Shown here in pieces: positions 7,979-19,972 of a DNA stretch of 62,962 nucleotides. A model generated the notes under the pieces. That model did not search any database, was not told where the DNA came from, and was given only the letters and a program-made list of their open reading frames with translations. The DNA lies in NCBI RefSeq assembly GCF_900110965.1, contig NZ_FOFO01000022.1, positions 1 through 62,962 on the forward strand, read 5' to 3'. The position numbers were made by a program, and so were the translations under genes. How positions within the stretch are numbered: the first letter of the stretch is position 1; each line of letters opens with the position of its first letter. This stretch comes from Ectothiorhodospira magna (GTDB lineage: Bacteria; Pseudomonadota; Gammaproteobacteria; Ectothiorhodospirales; Ectothiorhodospiraceae).

Positions 7979-9360
7979 CACGAAGTCACCCTCGCCGGAA
8001 CCGGCTTTTCCTCGTTGAGCTGGGTGTACAGGGGCAGCAGCAGGCAGATCACCAGGTACACGGTCGGAATGAACCACATGGCCACCAGCAGGGTCTGGTC
8101 GACACCGGCTCCCAGGCGCAGGTAATCCCAGTAGGTGTAACCGCCCACCAGCACCAGGAAGGACAGCCAGCTGAACAGGGAAGACCGGGGCTGACTATGG
8201 AACCAGAGTACGAAGAAGAACAGCAGGTAGACCGCCGTCAGGCGCAGGCCCAGTTCGGCATAGAAGGGCTCCACCGGCTGCAGACCCAGATAACCCAGCA
8301 CCACAAAGGTCAGACCGAAGAACACGATGTTGAACTTGTGGATGGCACTGCGATAGCGCCAGGACTTGATCGGGTTACGGTCGATCCAGGGCAGGAAGAA
8401 CAGGATCAGCACGGCACCGAACATGAGCAATACACCCAGGAACGGATCGGGCACGGCACGCAACACGGTGTAGAAGGTGCCAAAGTACCACACCGGATGG
8501 ATCAGTTCGGGGGTCACCATCGGGTCAGCCATCTGGAAGTTGGCTTTTTCGATGAAGAAACCGCCGGCCTCCGGGGCAAAGAACACCACAGCAAAGAACA
8601 GGATCAGGAACACGCCGAAACCGAACATGTCCTTGACGGTGTAGTAGGGATGGAAGGGAATGCCATCGGCGGGATGACCGTTGCTGCCGGTGAACTTCTT
8701 GATTTCCACGCCGTCGGGGTTATTGGAACCCACGGCATGCAGGGCCACGATATGCACAAACACCAGCATCACCAGCACCAGCGGCAGGGCCACCACATGC
8801 AGGGCGAAGAAACGGTTGAGGGTGGCATCGGAGATCAGGAAGTCACCCCGGATCCAGGTCACCAGGTCGCCCCCGATCACCGGAATGGTGGCAAACAGGT
8901 TCACGATCACCTGGGCACCCCAGTAGGACATCTGACCCCAGGGCAGCATGTAGCCGGCAAAGGCTTCTGCCATGAGCACCAGATAGATGGCCACCCCAAT
9001 GACCCAGATCAGCTCACGGGGTCGTTTGTAGGAGCCATACATCAAGGCCCTGAACATGTGCAGATACACCACAATGAAGAAGGCCGAGGCCCCGGTGGTG
9101 TGCATGTAGCGGATGAACCAGCCCCACTCCACATCACGCATGATGTATTCAACGGAGGCAAACGCCAACTGGGCGTCCGGCTTGTAGAACATGGTCAGGA
9201 AGATGCCGGAGACAAACTGGATCACCAGAACCAGAACCGCCAGGGATCCAAAGTAGTACCAGAAATTGAAATTCTTTGGTGCGTAGTACTCAGCCAGATG
9301 CTCGTTCCAGGTCTTGGTGAGCGGGTATCTGGCGTCGATCCAGTCTACTAGAGCTCTCAT
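7978..9360 (-). CDS. petB: Cytochrome b of the cytochrome bc1 complex
   Basis: This integral membrane subunit holds haems bL and bH and the two quinone sites. The 460-residue product has the expected hydrophobic helices and landmarks: GWFIRYMHTTGASAFFIVVYLHMFRALMY (haem-ligand His), AFAGYMLPWGQMSYWGA (Qo region), FFALHVVALPLVLVMLVFVHIVALH (second haem His pair) and the Qo motif as PVWY (IHPVWYFGTF). PVWY rather than PEWY is known from beta/gammaproteobacterial enzymes. The length is that of a fused eight-helix cytochrome b. The start overlaps the petA stop (ATGA). Confidence 0.97.
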   Translation of the reverse strand: MRALVDWIDARYPLTKTWNEHLAEYYAPKNFNFWYYFGSLAVLVLVIQFVSGIFLTMFYKPDAQLAFASVEYIMRDVEWGWFIRYMHTTGASAFFIVVYLHMFRALMYGSYKRPRELIWVIGVAIYLVLMAEAFAGYMLPWGQMSYWGAQVIVNLFATIPVIGGDLVTWIRGDFLISDATLNRFFALHVVALPLVLVMLVFVHIVALHAVGSNNPDGVEIKKFTGSNGHPADGIPFHPYYTVKDMFGFGVFLILFFAVVFFAPEAGGFFIEKANFQMADPMVTPELIHPVWYFGTFYTVLRAVPDPFLGVLLMFGAVLILFFLPWIDRNPIKSWRYRSAIHKFNIVFFGLTFVVLGYLGLQPVEPFYAELGLRLTAVYLLFFFVLWFHSQPRSSLFSWLSFLVLVGGYTYWDYLRLGAGVDQTLLVAMWFIPTVYLVICLLLPLYTQLNEEKPVPARVTS

Positions 9361-9959
9361 GCGGCAACTCCTTCGTCATCCTCGCCGATCAGGACGAGGG
9401 TCTCCGACAGGTACTTGTGGGGCGGAACCGCCAGGTTGGTGGGGGCAGGTACGTTACGCCACACCCGACCGGCCAGATCGAAGCGTGAGCCGTGGCATAC
9501 ACAGAAGTAGCCACCTCGCCATTCGCTACCCAGGTCTGGAGGGGTCAGTTCAGGGCGGTAGCTGGGGGAGCAGCCCAGGTGAGTACAGATACCGATCAAA
9601 ATGGAATACTCCGGCTTGATGGACCGGGTTTCATTCTGGCAGTAGGCCGGCTGCTGGGATTCCACCAGGGAATCCGGGTCCGCCAGCCGGGGGCGGTTTT
9701 CCGGCAGCAGATCAAGCATCTGCGGGGTGCGATGGGTAATCCAGATGGGCATACCACGCCATTCCACACGAATGAGCTGTCCTGGCTCCACCTGGGAAAC
9801 ATCCACTTCAACCGGTGCTCCCGCTGCCTGGGCACGGGCACTGGGCGCCCAGGATGCCAGATAGGGGTAAGCCACCGCGACGACACCCGCTCCGCCGACC
9901 ACGCTGGTGGCCGCGACCAGGAATCGCCGTCGACTCTGGTTCACGCCTTCGTTAGCCAT
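9357..9959 (-). CDS. petA: Ubiquinol-cytochrome c reductase Rieske iron-sulfur subunit
   Basis: The Rieske protein takes the first electron from quinol at the Qo site. From the ATG at 9959 the product is 200 residues. It begins with a Tat-type signal/anchor (NQSRRRFLVAATSVVGGAGVVAVAYPYL), as expected for a cofactor-loaded, Tat-inserted protein. The 2Fe-2S cluster ligands are in CTHLGC and CVCHGS, with the proline loop after APTNLAVPP. An in-frame start at 10073 would add 38 residues ahead of the twin-arginine motif and is unlikely. It is first gene of petABC. Confidence 0.96.
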   Translation of the reverse strand: MANEGVNQSRRRFLVAATSVVGGAGVVAVAYPYLASWAPSARAQAAGAPVEVDVSQVEPGQLIRVEWRGMPIWITHRTPQMLDLLPENRPRLADPDSLVESQQPAYCQNETRSIKPEYSILIGICTHLGCSPSYRPELTPPDLGSEWRGGYFCVCHGSRFDLAGRVWRNVPAPTNLAVPPHKYLSETLVLIGEDDEGVAA

Positions 9960-10148
9960 CAAAAAGATCTCCAATTGAGTTCCAGAAAAACCGCCGGTCG
10001 CCGGACACCCGCCAACGGTCGAGCACAATAAATCCGCCCGCCGCAACAAAGTCCCCTTGACCCGTCGGGGCACTCAAAACGCTGTAGGATTCCCGAAGAT
10101 GCCCGCAACGTCAAGAGAAAACGCCCCACCATCCAGCAACATTATCAT

Positions 10149-10898
10149 TTATATGGGATTTTCCATATCCATGAATACATGGGACAATGCCAGTGTCCGG
10201 GCCAGGTACTCTCCCAGCGCCTGTACACCATATCGTTCAGTGGCATGATGTCCCGCCGCGAAATAATGGATACCCGCTTCCCTGGCCACATGCACGGTGG
10301 ATTCTGATATCTCTCCGCTGATATAGGCATCCAGCCCCAGGGATGCCGCCTTTTCGATCATGCTCTGGGCGCCGCCGGTACACCATCCCAGCCGACGGAT
10401 CACATCGGGTCCGCCGGAAATCCACAGCGCCTCACGCCCCAGGCGTCGGGACAGGCGCTCCCCCAATGCCTGGGGGGACAACGGGGCATCGGGCACACCG
10501 ATACAGCCGACACCATCGTCCCGCAACCCGCCCTGGATCTGAAAGTCCAGTAACCGGGCCAACTGGGCGTTGTTTCCCAACTCCGGGTGGGCATCCAGGG
10601 GCAGATGATAAGCCAGCAGACTGATATCATGTTCAAGCAGGCGCTTGAGCCGCTCCCGCTTGAGGCCGACAATCCGGGAGTCCTCGCCCTTCCAGAAATA
10701 GCCGTGATGGACCAGCAGGGCATCAGCCCCCTGGTCGATGGCCGCCTCGATCAACGCCTGGCTGGCAGTGACGCCAGTCACGAGACGGGAAATATGCGGC
10801 CGACCCTGCACTTGCAGCCCATTGGGGCTATAGTCGTTGAATGCGCCCACATTGAGCAACGTGTCGACATGGCTGACCAGGTCCCGCAGAGCGACCAT
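10149..10898 (-). CDS. Nif3-like dinuclear metal-centre protein (YbgI family)
   Basis: The 249-residue product is a full-length Nif3/YbgI family protein, a hexameric toroid with a dinuclear metal site. It shows the N-terminal signature NDYSPNGLQVQG, the metal-binding motif LLVHHGYFWKGED and the C-terminal metal motif FAAGHHATERYG. The physiological reaction is uncertain; some members act as GTP cyclohydrolase-like or general metal-dependent enzymes. It lies 65 bp from the divergent DegS-type protease gene and upstream of petABC on the same strand. A 190-bp gap separates it from petA, which likely holds the pet promoter. Confidence 0.9.
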   Translation of the reverse strand: MVALRDLVSHVDTLLNVGAFNDYSPNGLQVQGRPHISRLVTGVTASQALIEAAIDQGADALLVHHGYFWKGEDSRIVGLKRERLKRLLEHDISLLAYHLPLDAHPELGNNAQLARLLDFQIQGGLRDDGVGCIGVPDAPLSPQALGERLSRRLGREALWISGGPDVIRRLGWCTGGAQSMIEKAASLGLDAYISGEISESTVHVAREAGIHYFAAGHHATERYGVQALGEYLARTLALSHVFMDMENPI

Positions 10899-10963
10899 AA
10901 GCTTATCTCCATATTGCAGTGTGAGCGGGCCATGACCCTACACCACTATCAGATGTTATTGCC

Positions 10964-12124
10964 ATGACCCCGATCAGTCGTTTTTTGCTTCAAGTGGTGG
11001 GCGTTGGCCTTGCCGTGGCCGCCCTCATGCTGGTGTTTTTTCCCGATGTGCTGCGGGAACCCCGTCCCGTGGTGGAAGTCCGGCAAAGTGAACGGGCCAT
11101 TCTGCCCGGTGCCATGACCGGCCCGGTCTCCTATGCCGATGCCGTCAGCCAGGCCGCTCCAGCCGTAGTCAACATCCACACCCGCAAGACCGTGGTGCAA
11201 CGGGGCCACCCCTTCATGGACGATCCTCTGTTCCGGCAGTTCTTCGGTGATCGTTTTGATGGTCCCCGCCAACGGACCCAGACCAGCCTGGGATCGGGGG
11301 TGATCATCAGTCCCCAGGGTTTCATCCTGACCAACAATCATGTCATCGAGGGGGCTGACGAGATCGAGGCCCTGCTGGCGGACGGCCGCAGCGTGGCGGC
11401 CACCGTGGTGGGCACCGACCCGGAAACCGATCTGGCCATCTTGAGGATCGACGCGGCCGGGCGCGCCCTGCCCAGCATCGTGGTCGGCGCCTCCGCCGGC
11501 CTGCGGGTAGGGGATGTGGTCCTGGCCATCGGCAATCCTTTTGGTGTGGGTCAGACCGTGACCCTGGGCATCGTCAGCGCCACCGGTCGCAGTCGCCTGG
11601 GCATCAACACCTACGAAGACTTCATCCAGACCGATGCCGCCATCAATCCGGGCAACTCCGGCGGCGCCCTGGTGAACGCCCACGGCGAACTGGTGGGTAT
11701 CAACACCGCCATTTTCACCCGTTCCGGCGGCTCCCAGGGGATTGGTTTTGCCATTCCGGTGGATCTGGCCCGGGACGTGATGACCCAGATCATCGAACAG
11801 GGCACTGTGGTGCGGGGCTGGTTGGGCATCGAGGTCCAGGAGATCACGCCCCAACTGGCCCGGTCCTTTGGTCTGCCGGATGCCCGTGGTGTGCTCATCG
11901 CCGGCGTGCTCGCCAGCGGCCCGGCGGCCCGGGCCGGGATTCGTCCGGGGGATGTGATCACCCATCTGGACGGGGATCGGGTCAATGACGCCCAGGATGC
12001 CCTGAACTTCATCGCCCGTCGCAAGCCCGGCGAGACCCTGGCCATTCAGGGGGTGCGGGAGGGCCAGCCGGTGCGGATTCAGGCCGAGGTGGGTCAGCGA
12101 CCGGCTGTGCGCAGGGCTTCCTGA
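10964..12124 (+). CDS. degS: DegS/HtrA-type periplasmic serine protease
   Basis: This is a membrane-anchored trypsin-like protease with one PDZ domain, the architecture of DegS/AlgW, which senses unfolded outer-membrane proteins and starts sigma-E activation by cutting RseA. An N-terminal helix (about residues 6-30) replaces a cleaved signal. The catalytic triad is His126 (LTNNHVIEG), Asp156 (DPETDLAIL) and Ser232 (NPGNSGGALVN). The PDZ domain covers about 275-375 (RGWLGIEVQEITPQLA to GETLAIQGVREGQPV). At 386 residues it is slightly longer than E. coli DegS. It converges with hisC, 15 bp apart. Confidence 0.92.
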   Translation: MTPISRFLLQVVGVGLAVAALMLVFFPDVLREPRPVVEVRQSERAILPGAMTGPVSYADAVSQAAPAVVNIHTRKTVVQRGHPFMDDPLFRQFFGDRFDGPRQRTQTSLGSGVIISPQGFILTNNHVIEGADEIEALLADGRSVAATVVGTDPETDLAILRIDAAGRALPSIVVGASAGLRVGDVVLAIGNPFGVGQTVTLGIVSATGRSRLGINTYEDFIQTDAAINPGNSGGALVNAHGELVGINTAIFTRSGGSQGIGFAIPVDLARDVMTQIIEQGTVVRGWLGIEVQEITPQLARSFGLPDARGVLIAGVLASGPAARAGIRPGDVITHLDGDRVNDAQDALNFIARRKPGETLAIQGVREGQPVRIQAEVGQRPAVRRAS

Positions 12125-12139
12125 TCCCTGCCCTCAGGC

Positions 12140-13273
12140 TCAGAGGGCGGCCTCAAGGGCCGCCAGGAAACGGGTGTTTTCCTCCGGCGTCCCCACCGTC
12201 ACCCGCAGGCAGTCGGCCAGCAGGCCGCCCTGCCCTGACAGATCCTTGATCAGCACCCCGCCGGCGCGAATCCCCTCGAAGATCTCCCGCCCCCGGCCAG
12301 GGGGCACCCGGAACAGGATGAAATTTGCCTCGCTGGGGAAGGGCGCCACCCCCGGCAGGGCCGCCAGGGCCTTGAACAACGCCTCCCGGTCCCGGCGAAT
12401 CCAGGCCGCCTGCTCGTCCAGTACCCCATGATGGGCCAGGGCAAATTCCGCCGCCGCCTGGGTCAGGACATTGATGTTGTAAGGCAGACGGACCTTGTCC
12501 AGTTCTTCGATCCACGCCGGCATTCCACATAGATAACCCAGCCGCAGACCGGCCAGTCCCAGTTTGGAGACGGTACGCATCACCAGCAGACGGCTATCCT
12601 TGCCCACATCCGGCAAAAAGCTGTCCCGGGCAAAGGGACCATAGGCCTCGTCCACCACCACCAGTCCAGGTGCCGCCCGAATCAGGGTTTCCATCTCGGC
12701 CCGGGGCCAGAGGTTGCCGGTGGGGTTGTTGGGCCAGGCCAGAAACGTCACGGCGGGCCGGTGTCGTTCCAGGGCCGCCAGCATGGCCGGCATGTCCAGG
12801 GAAAAATCCGGCTTGAGGGGGATACCCACAAACTCCAGACCCAACCAGCGGGCCACCATCCGGTACATGACAAAGCCAGGCTCCGGCGCCATCACCACCC
12901 GTCCGGGGCCGGATACGGCCATGAGCAGGATCTGGATCAGTTCGTCGGAACCGTTGCCCAGCAGCAATGCCGCCTCACCGGGCACCCCCATCACCGTGCG
13001 CAAACGGGTCACCAGTTCGGTGCCCTTCGGGTCCGGATACCGGTTGACCGGCAACCGGCTCAGGGTCTCGGCCCAGGCATTGCGCAACGACGGCGGCCAC
13101 TCATAAGGATTTTCCATGGCATCCAGCTTGATCAGGCCCCGGGCCGAAGGCACGGGGTAGGCGGACAGTTCACGGATCTCGGCCCGGATCAGGTGTTCCG
13201 GGCCAGGTGCCGTCACGGCGAGGGGATCTTGGGGCATGGTGTCGTGTACAGGCAATGAAAGCTCAACGATCAT
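12140..13273 (-). CDS. hisC: Histidinol-phosphate aminotransferase
   Basis: HisC is a PLP-dependent class-I/II aminotransferase that transfers an amino group from glutamate to imidazole-acetol phosphate. Key features are [11 protein letters not shown] at the N-terminus, [37 protein letters not shown] and the PLP-lysine region [16 protein letters not shown]. The C-terminal phosphate-binding part includes ANFILFRVP and [11 protein letters not shown]. The start is ambiguous. The ATG at 13273 overlaps the hisD stop by 11 nt, and the ATG at 13237 (MPQDPL) is an alternative; neither has a strong ribosome site. It is last gene of the block. Confidence 0.94.
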   Translation of the reverse strand: MIVELSLPVHDTMPQDPLAVTAPGPEHLIRAEIRELSAYPVPSARGLIKLDAMENPYEWPPSLRNAWAETLSRLPVNRYPDPKGTELVTRLRTVMGVPGEAALLLGNGSDELIQILLMAVSGPGRVVMAPEPGFVMYRMVARWLGLEFVGIPLKPDFSLDMPAMLAALERHRPAVTFLAWPNNPTGNLWPRAEMETLIRAAPGLVVVDEAYGPFARDSFLPDVGKDSRLLVMRTVSKLGLAGLRLGYLCGMPAWIEELDKVRLPYNINVLTQAAAEFALAHHGVLDEQAAWIRRDREALFKALAALPGVAPFPSEANFILFRVPPGRGREIFEGIRAGGVLIKDLSGQGGLLADCLRVTVGTPEENTRFLAALEAAL

Positions 13274-14579
13274 CAACCGGGGGGTCGATGCGGTATTCCG
13301 CCGAACAGGCATGGGCCACCAGCCCCTCCCCCCGGGCCAGCACGGAGGCGGTCCGCCCCAGATCGGCGGCCCCGGCGGCGGAGCAGTGAATCAGGCTGGA
13401 GCGTTTCTGGAAGTCATAGACCCCCAGGGGCGAGGAAAAACGCGCCGTGCGGGAGGTGGGCAGCACGTGGTTGGGACCGGCACAGTAATCACCCACGGCC
13501 TCGGCGGTGTGGCGCCCCAGGAAGATGGCGCCGGCATGGCGAATGCGCCGGGCCATGGCCTCTGGCTCGGCCACGGACAGCTCCAGATGCTCCGGCGCCA
13601 CATGGTTGGCCACCGCCACCGCCTCGTCCAGATCCCGTACCCGGATCAGGGCGCCCCGGGCGGCCAGGGAGGCACGAATGATCCCGGCCCGGGGCATGTG
13701 TTCCAGCAGGGCATCCATGGCCCCCGCCACCGCCTCCAGGAAATCCCCATCGGGACTGACCAGGATGGCCTGGGCATCTTCGTCATGTTCGGCCTGGGAG
13801 AACAGATCGGCGGCGATCCAGTGGGGATCGGTGAGGCCATCACAGACCACCAGAATCTCGGACGGCCCCGCCACCATGTCGATCCCCACGGTCCCGAACA
13901 CCATGCGCTTGGCGGTGGCCACATAGATGTTGCCGGGGCCGACGATCTTGTCCACCGGGGGGATGGTCCCGGTGCCGTAGGCCAGGGCCGCCACCGCCTG
14001 GGCCCCGCCGATGGCAAACACCCGATCCACCCCGGCCACAGCCGCCGCCGCCAGCACCAGGTCGTTCACCTGGCCGTCCGGCGTGGGTACCACCATGATC
14101 ACCTCGGGCACCCCGGCCACCTTGGCCGGGATCGCGTTCATGATCACCGAGGAGGGATAGGCGGCCTTGCCGCCGGGCACATAGAGCCCCACCCGGTCCA
14201 GGGGACTCACCTGCTGGCCCAGCACGGTGCCATCAGGCTCGGTGTATTGCCAATCAGACAATTTTTGGTGCTCGGCATAGCGGCGTACCCGCTCCGCGGC
14301 CCGTTCCAGGGCCTGTCGATGTTCCGGGGCGATGCGGGTCAGGGCCTGCTCAAGCCGGTCCCGGGGGATCTCCAACTCAGCCACGGCGGTCTTTTCCAGG
14401 CGGTCGAACCGGGCCGTGTATTCCAGCACGGCCGCATCGCCCCGATGGCGCACATCGGCCAGGATGTCGCCCACGGTGGTGAACACGGCCTCGTCGGACA
14501 CGCTCTCCCAGGCCAGCAACTGATCCAGTCGGGTGCGGAAATCGGCTTGTCGGGAGTCCAGGCGATGGATCTGGGGCAT
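13263..14579 (-). CDS. hisD: Histidinol dehydrogenase
   Basis: HisD is a zinc enzyme that performs the last two oxidations of histidine synthesis, L-histidinol to L-histidine with two NAD+. The 438-residue product has the typical sequence blocks [92 protein letters not shown] (Gln and His zinc ligands) and [20 protein letters not shown]. The start at 14579 gives the conserved N-terminus. It sits between a DAHP synthase gene and hisC on the same strand. Confidence 0.96.
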   Translation of the reverse strand: MPQIHRLDSRQADFRTRLDQLLAWESVSDEAVFTTVGDILADVRHRGDAAVLEYTARFDRLEKTAVAELEIPRDRLEQALTRIAPEHRQALERAAERVRRYAEHQKLSDWQYTEPDGTVLGQQVSPLDRVGLYVPGGKAAYPSSVIMNAIPAKVAGVPEVIMVVPTPDGQVNDLVLAAAAVAGVDRVFAIGGAQAVAALAYGTGTIPPVDKIVGPGNIYVATAKRMVFGTVGIDMVAGPSEILVVCDGLTDPHWIAADLFSQAEHDEDAQAILVSPDGDFLEAVAGAMDALLEHMPRAGIIRASLAARGALIRVRDLDEAVAVANHVAPEHLELSVAEPEAMARRIRHAGAIFLGRHTAEAVGDYCAGPNHVLPTSRTARFSSPLGVYDFQKRSSLIHCSAAGAADLGRTASVLARGEGLVAHACSAEYRIDPPVDDR

Positions 14580-14613
14580 GGGGGCCTCGCAACACAAAGG
14601 ATTGAATGGGGGT

Positions 14614-15669
14614 TCAGCGCCCGCGTCGTGCCCGAACCGCGGCGGCCAACTCCCGCAACAGGGGGGCGGTATCGTCCCAGCTCATGCAGGCATCGGTGAT
14701 GCTCTGGCCGTAGACCGGGGGCTTGCCCGCCACCAGATCCTGACGACCCGCCATCAGATGACTTTCCAGCATCACGCCGATAATACGCCGATCGCCGCCA
14801 TGAATCTGGGCCGCCACGGAGCGGGCCACTTCCACCTGGCGGGCCGGATCCTTGCGGCTGTTGGCATGACTGCAGTCGATCATGAGGTGAGGCACCAGAC
14901 CCGCATCCTCCAGGGCCTCGGCAGCCGCGTCCAGGCTTTGGGGATCATAATTGGGCGTCTTGCCGCCCCGCAAAATGATGTGACAGTCCCCGTTGCCGGC
15001 GGTGGAAAAGATGGCCGAATGGCCCGCCTTGGTCACGGACAGAAAATGATGGGGCTTGCCGGCGGACCGGATCGCATCCACCGCCACCTGAAGGCTGCCG
15101 TCGGTACTGTTCTTGAAACCCACCGGGCACGACAGGCCGGAGGCCAGTTCCCGGTGAACCTGGCTTTCCGTGGTGCGGGCGCCGATGGCCCCCCAGGCCA
15201 CCAGGTCTGCCACATACTGGGGGCTGATCAGGTCCAGATATTCGGTGGCCGCTGGCATGCCCTGTCGGGCCAGATCCAGCAACAGACCGCGGGCCAGGCG
15301 CAACCCCGTATTGATTTCGAAACTGTCATCCAGATTGGGGTCATTGATGAGCCCCTTCCAGCCCACGATGGTCCGGGGTTTTTCAAAATAGACACGCATC
15401 ACCACTTCCAGATCGATGGCCAGTTCATCCCGCAATCCCTGCAGACGGGCGGCGTAGTCCCGGGCCGCCTCCACATCGTGGATGGAACAGGGACCGGCAA
15501 TCACCAACAGACGATCATCCTCCCCCTGGAGTATCCGGTGAATGGCGTTGCGGGACTCGTAAACGGTCCGGGCCGCCTCGTCGCCGAGGGGATACTCCCG
15601 GTGGAGCTGTTCCGGGGGAGACACTTCCTGGATACCCAGGATTCTCAGATCATCGGTCTGGTGTGGCAT
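14614..15669 (-). CDS. 3-deoxy-7-phosphoheptulonate (DAHP) synthase, class I (AroG/AroF type)
   Basis: This enzyme condenses phosphoenolpyruvate with erythrose 4-phosphate, the first step of the shikimate pathway. The 351-residue product matches the E. coli AroFGH type. An N-terminal feedback-regulatory arm ([21 protein letters not shown]) is followed by the barrel with [72 protein letters not shown] and DACMSWDDT. Which amino acid inhibits it cannot be read from sequence alone here. Its position between hisG and hisD is unusual; it may share transcripts with the histidine genes. Confidence 0.93.
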   Translation of the reverse strand: MPHQTDDLRILGIQEVSPPEQLHREYPLGDEAARTVYESRNAIHRILQGEDDRLLVIAGPCSIHDVEAARDYAARLQGLRDELAIDLEVVMRVYFEKPRTIVGWKGLINDPNLDDSFEINTGLRLARGLLLDLARQGMPAATEYLDLISPQYVADLVAWGAIGARTTESQVHRELASGLSCPVGFKNSTDGSLQVAVDAIRSAGKPHHFLSVTKAGHSAIFSTAGNGDCHIILRGGKTPNYDPQSLDAAAEALEDAGLVPHLMIDCSHANSRKDPARQVEVARSVAAQIHGGDRRIIGVMLESHLMAGRQDLVAGKPPVYGQSITDACMSWDDTAPLLRELAAAVRARRGR

Positions 15670-15717
15670 CGAATTTGGTGATCCTCTCGGGAAATGTGGA
15701 TGTCACGGGGCTGGCCA

Positions 15718-17741
<2,024 letters not shown>

Positions 17742-18047
17742 TCAAGCTTCCTGGCGCAACACATCCTCCAGATCACTGACCGCGACCAGGGCCTGCATGT
17801 GCTCGGGCATGCCGGTGAAGACCAGAGGACCGCCCTGGGTACCCCCACAATCCTTCATCCAGCCCACCAGCAGCGCCACGCCGGCGCTGTCACTTCGGGT
17901 CACCCCCGACAGATCCACCCGGCAGGGACCGGACCCACCCTGGAGCAGGGTCCGGGATTCCCGCCACAGATCGGGTACCGTGGCCAGGGTCAGTTCACCC
18001 ATGACCCGGATACCGGCCTCGGTCCGTTCCAGCCGCGCCTCGCTCAC
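17742..18047 (-). CDS. mlaB: STAS-domain protein MlaB
   Basis: MlaB is the small cytoplasmic STAS-domain partner of the MlaFE ABC transporter that moves phospholipids between inner and outer membranes. The 101-residue product has the STAS fold signature: GELTLATVPDLWRES, then VDLSGVTRSDSAGVALLVGWMK with the conserved Asp-Ser pair, and a terminal helix. The ATG overlaps the mlaC stop by 4 nt. In many relatives a bolA/ibaG gene follows mlaB before murA; here the 102-bp gap (17640-17741) has no such gene. Confidence 0.9.
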   Translation of the reverse strand: MSEARLERTEAGIRVMGELTLATVPDLWRESRTLLQGGSGPCRVDLSGVTRSDSAGVALLVGWMKDCGGTQGGPLVFTGMPEHMQALVAVSDLEDVLRQEA

Positions 18048-18700
18048 CGGCCCGACCCCGCCTCGGCCTGAACGGCTTCCTCGATGAGGGATTCGTCACC
18101 GGCCTCCAGACGCTCGATCAAGGCATCCAGGCCATGGCGTTCCACCTCGGCACCGAAGTTGGTGCGGAAATTGGTCACAAAACTCAAGCCTTCCACGGTC
18201 AGATCGAAAATCTTCCATTGGCCATCCACGGGCCGCAGGCTGTAGATGACGGGGATGTTGGATCGCCCCTGCCCCATGACGATCTCGGTGGCCACCGAAG
18301 CCATGCGGTCATCCTGACGGCTGCGATGGGGCAGTACCCGGATATCCTTGTCCATGTGCTCGGCCATCTGCAGGGTGTAGGTGCGCATGAGCATGTTCTG
18401 GAAGGCGGTGGTGAATCGCTCCCGCTGCTCGGGGGTGGCGGTGCGCCAGTGGCGGGCCAGGATCAGCCGCGACATGCCCTGCACATCCACCACCGGCAGG
18501 ATGATGTCGTCCACCAGGGCGTAGAGAAACTCCGGATCATTGCGAGTCCGTTCAGGATCTTCCCGCAGTTTGTTCAGCACCTGGGCGGAGGTCTGCTCCA
18601 CCAGCTTCACCGGATCCTGGGGGGCCGCCACTGCCGGTACCAGGCTCAGAACCAGGACCAGACAGGCGGTGAAAGTCAGATGGACAAGGGGTTTCATCAA
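18044..18700 (-). CDS. mlaC: Periplasmic phospholipid-binding protein MlaC
   Basis: MlaC shuttles phospholipids across the periplasm between the MlaFEDB complex and the outer-membrane MlaA. The 218-residue product has an N-terminal signal peptide (about residues 1-25, ending AVAAPQD) and the Ttg2/MlaC fold: LVDDIILPVVDVQGMSRLILARHWRTATPEQRERF, QNMLMRTYTLQM, IPVIYSLRPVDGQWKIFDLTVEG and SFVTNFRTNFG. It lies 12 bp after mlaD in a tight mlaFEDCB operon. Confidence 0.95.
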   Translation of the reverse strand: MMKPLVHLTFTACLVLVLSLVPAVAAPQDPVKLVEQTSAQVLNKLREDPERTRNDPEFLYALVDDIILPVVDVQGMSRLILARHWRTATPEQRERFTTAFQNMLMRTYTLQMAEHMDKDIRVLPHRSRQDDRMASVATEIVMGQGRSNIPVIYSLRPVDGQWKIFDLTVEGLSFVTNFRTNFGAEVERHGLDALIERLEAGDESLIEEAVQAEAGSGR

Positions 18701-18712
18701 GGGGACTCCACA

Positions 18713-19171
18713 TCAGTTTCCGGTAAGGTTGACCAGCACCCGGCCGATCAGTTCCTCCAGCACCAGGGCCGACTGGGTGAACAGGATCACGTCGCCGTCC
18801 CGCAGTACCTCATCCTCGCCGCCGGGTTCCAGGGCGATGTACTGCTCCCCCAGCAGGCCGGCGGTATAGATGCTGGCCTGGGTATCCGTGGGCAACTGGT
18901 CATAGCGGGCGGAGATGGTGAAGCTGACCCTGGCCTGATAACGCTCGGCGTCGTAGGTGATGGCGGTCACCCGCCCCACCCGGACGCCGGCCATGGTCAC
19001 CGGGGCACGCACCTTCAGGCCACCGATGTTGTTGAAATAGGCATGCACCTCATAGCCGTCGCCGCCCCGGTATTCGCCCAGATTGCTCACCTGGACCGCG
19101 AGCATGAACAGGGCCGCCAGGCCCAAGGCCACGAAGATGCCCACGGTGATTTCAATCCTGCGCGTCGTCAT
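18713..19171 (-). CDS. mlaD: MCE-domain protein MlaD
   Basis: MlaD forms the hexameric periplasmic ring of the Mla phospholipid transporter. The 152-residue product has an N-terminal membrane anchor (IEITVGIFVALGLAALFMLAVQV, about residues 6-28). The MCE domain follows: YEVHAYFNNIGGLKVRAPVTMAGVRVGRVTAI, with ASIYTAGLLGEQYIALEPGGE near the C-terminus. It sits between mlaE and mlaC. Confidence 0.95.
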   Translation of the reverse strand: MTTRRIEITVGIFVALGLAALFMLAVQVSNLGEYRGGDGYEVHAYFNNIGGLKVRAPVTMAGVRVGRVTAITYDAERYQARVSFTISARYDQLPTDTQASIYTAGLLGEQYIALEPGGEDEVLRDGDVILFTQSALVLEELIGRVLVNLTGN

Positions 19172-19189
19172 CTTGCTGCCGTCCCGTTA

Positions 19190-19972
19190 TCAGATATCAC
19201 CGAACATGAGTCCGGTCAGAATGAAGTCCAGGGCCAGAATGGCCAGTGCCGTGTGCACCACGGTGCGGGTGGTGGCCCGGCTCACCCCTTCCGAGGTGGG
19301 CGTGGCATCGTAACCTTCAAACACGGCGATCCAGGCCGCCACCACGCCAAAGACCATGCTCTTGATCACGCCATTCATGATGTCTTCGTGGAAATCCACG
19401 CTGGCCTGCATCTGGGACCAGTAGGCACCGGAATCCACCCCGAGTACCCCCACACCAATGAAATAGCCACCGGCCACGCCGACGGCACTGAAAATGGCCG
19501 CCAGCAGGGGCATGGAAATCACGCCGGCGAGAAAACGCGGTGCAATCACCCGTTTGTACGGGTCCACTGCCATCATTTCCATGCTGGAGAGCTGCTCCGT
19601 GGTCTTCATCAGGCCGATCTCCGCCGTCAGCGCGGAACCGGCCCGACCGGCAAACAGCAACGCGGTCACCACCGGCCCCAGTTCACGGACCAAGGACAGG
19701 GCGACCACGGTACCCAAGGCTTCGGCGGCGCCGAAATCCACCAAGGTGATGTAACCCTGATAGCCCAGCACCATGCCCACGAACAGCCCCGAGACAGCGA
19801 CGATCAGCAGGGACAACACCCCCACCGAATAAATCTCCCGCAGCAGGAGTCCTGGCCGGCGCACCAGCGTCCCCATGGCCAGCAGGGTGCGCAGCAGGAA
19901 CAGATGCCCCCGCCCCAGGCGCTCCAGCACCCCCAATGTCCAGCGGCCCAGTCGTTGCAAGGATCCCATCAC
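19190..19972 (-). CDS. mlaE: ABC transporter permease MlaE
   Basis: MlaE is the inner-membrane permease of the phospholipid transporter. The 260-residue product has multiple hydrophobic helices and family motifs: IYSVGVLSLLIVAVSGLFVGMVLGYQGY, VTALLFAGRAGSALTAEIGLMKTTEQLSSMEMMAVDP and the C-terminal HTALAILALDFILTGLMF. The ATG overlaps the mlaF stop by 4 nt, showing coupling of permease and ATPase translation. Confidence 0.95.
   Translation of the reverse strand: MMGSLQRLGRWTLGVLERLGRGHLFLLRTLLAMGTLVRRPGLLLREIYSVGVLSLLIVAVSGLFVGMVLGYQGYITLVDFGAAEALGTVVALSLVRELGPVVTALLFAGRAGSALTAEIGLMKTTEQLSSMEMMAVDPYKRVIAPRFLAGVISMPLLAAIFSAVGVAGGYFIGVGVLGVDSGAYWSQMQASVDFHEDIMNGVIKSMVFGVVAAWIAVFEGYDATPTSEGVSRATTRTVVHTALAILALDFILTGLMFGDI

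Noticed and set aside
8197-9351. 384-residue plus-strand frame
   Set aside because: It is the exact antisense of petB, with a His/Gln/Gly-rich composition typical of shadow frames.
14533-15681. 382-residue plus-strand frame
   Set aside because: Antisense to the DAHP synthase gene; composition is shadow-like and no motif is present.
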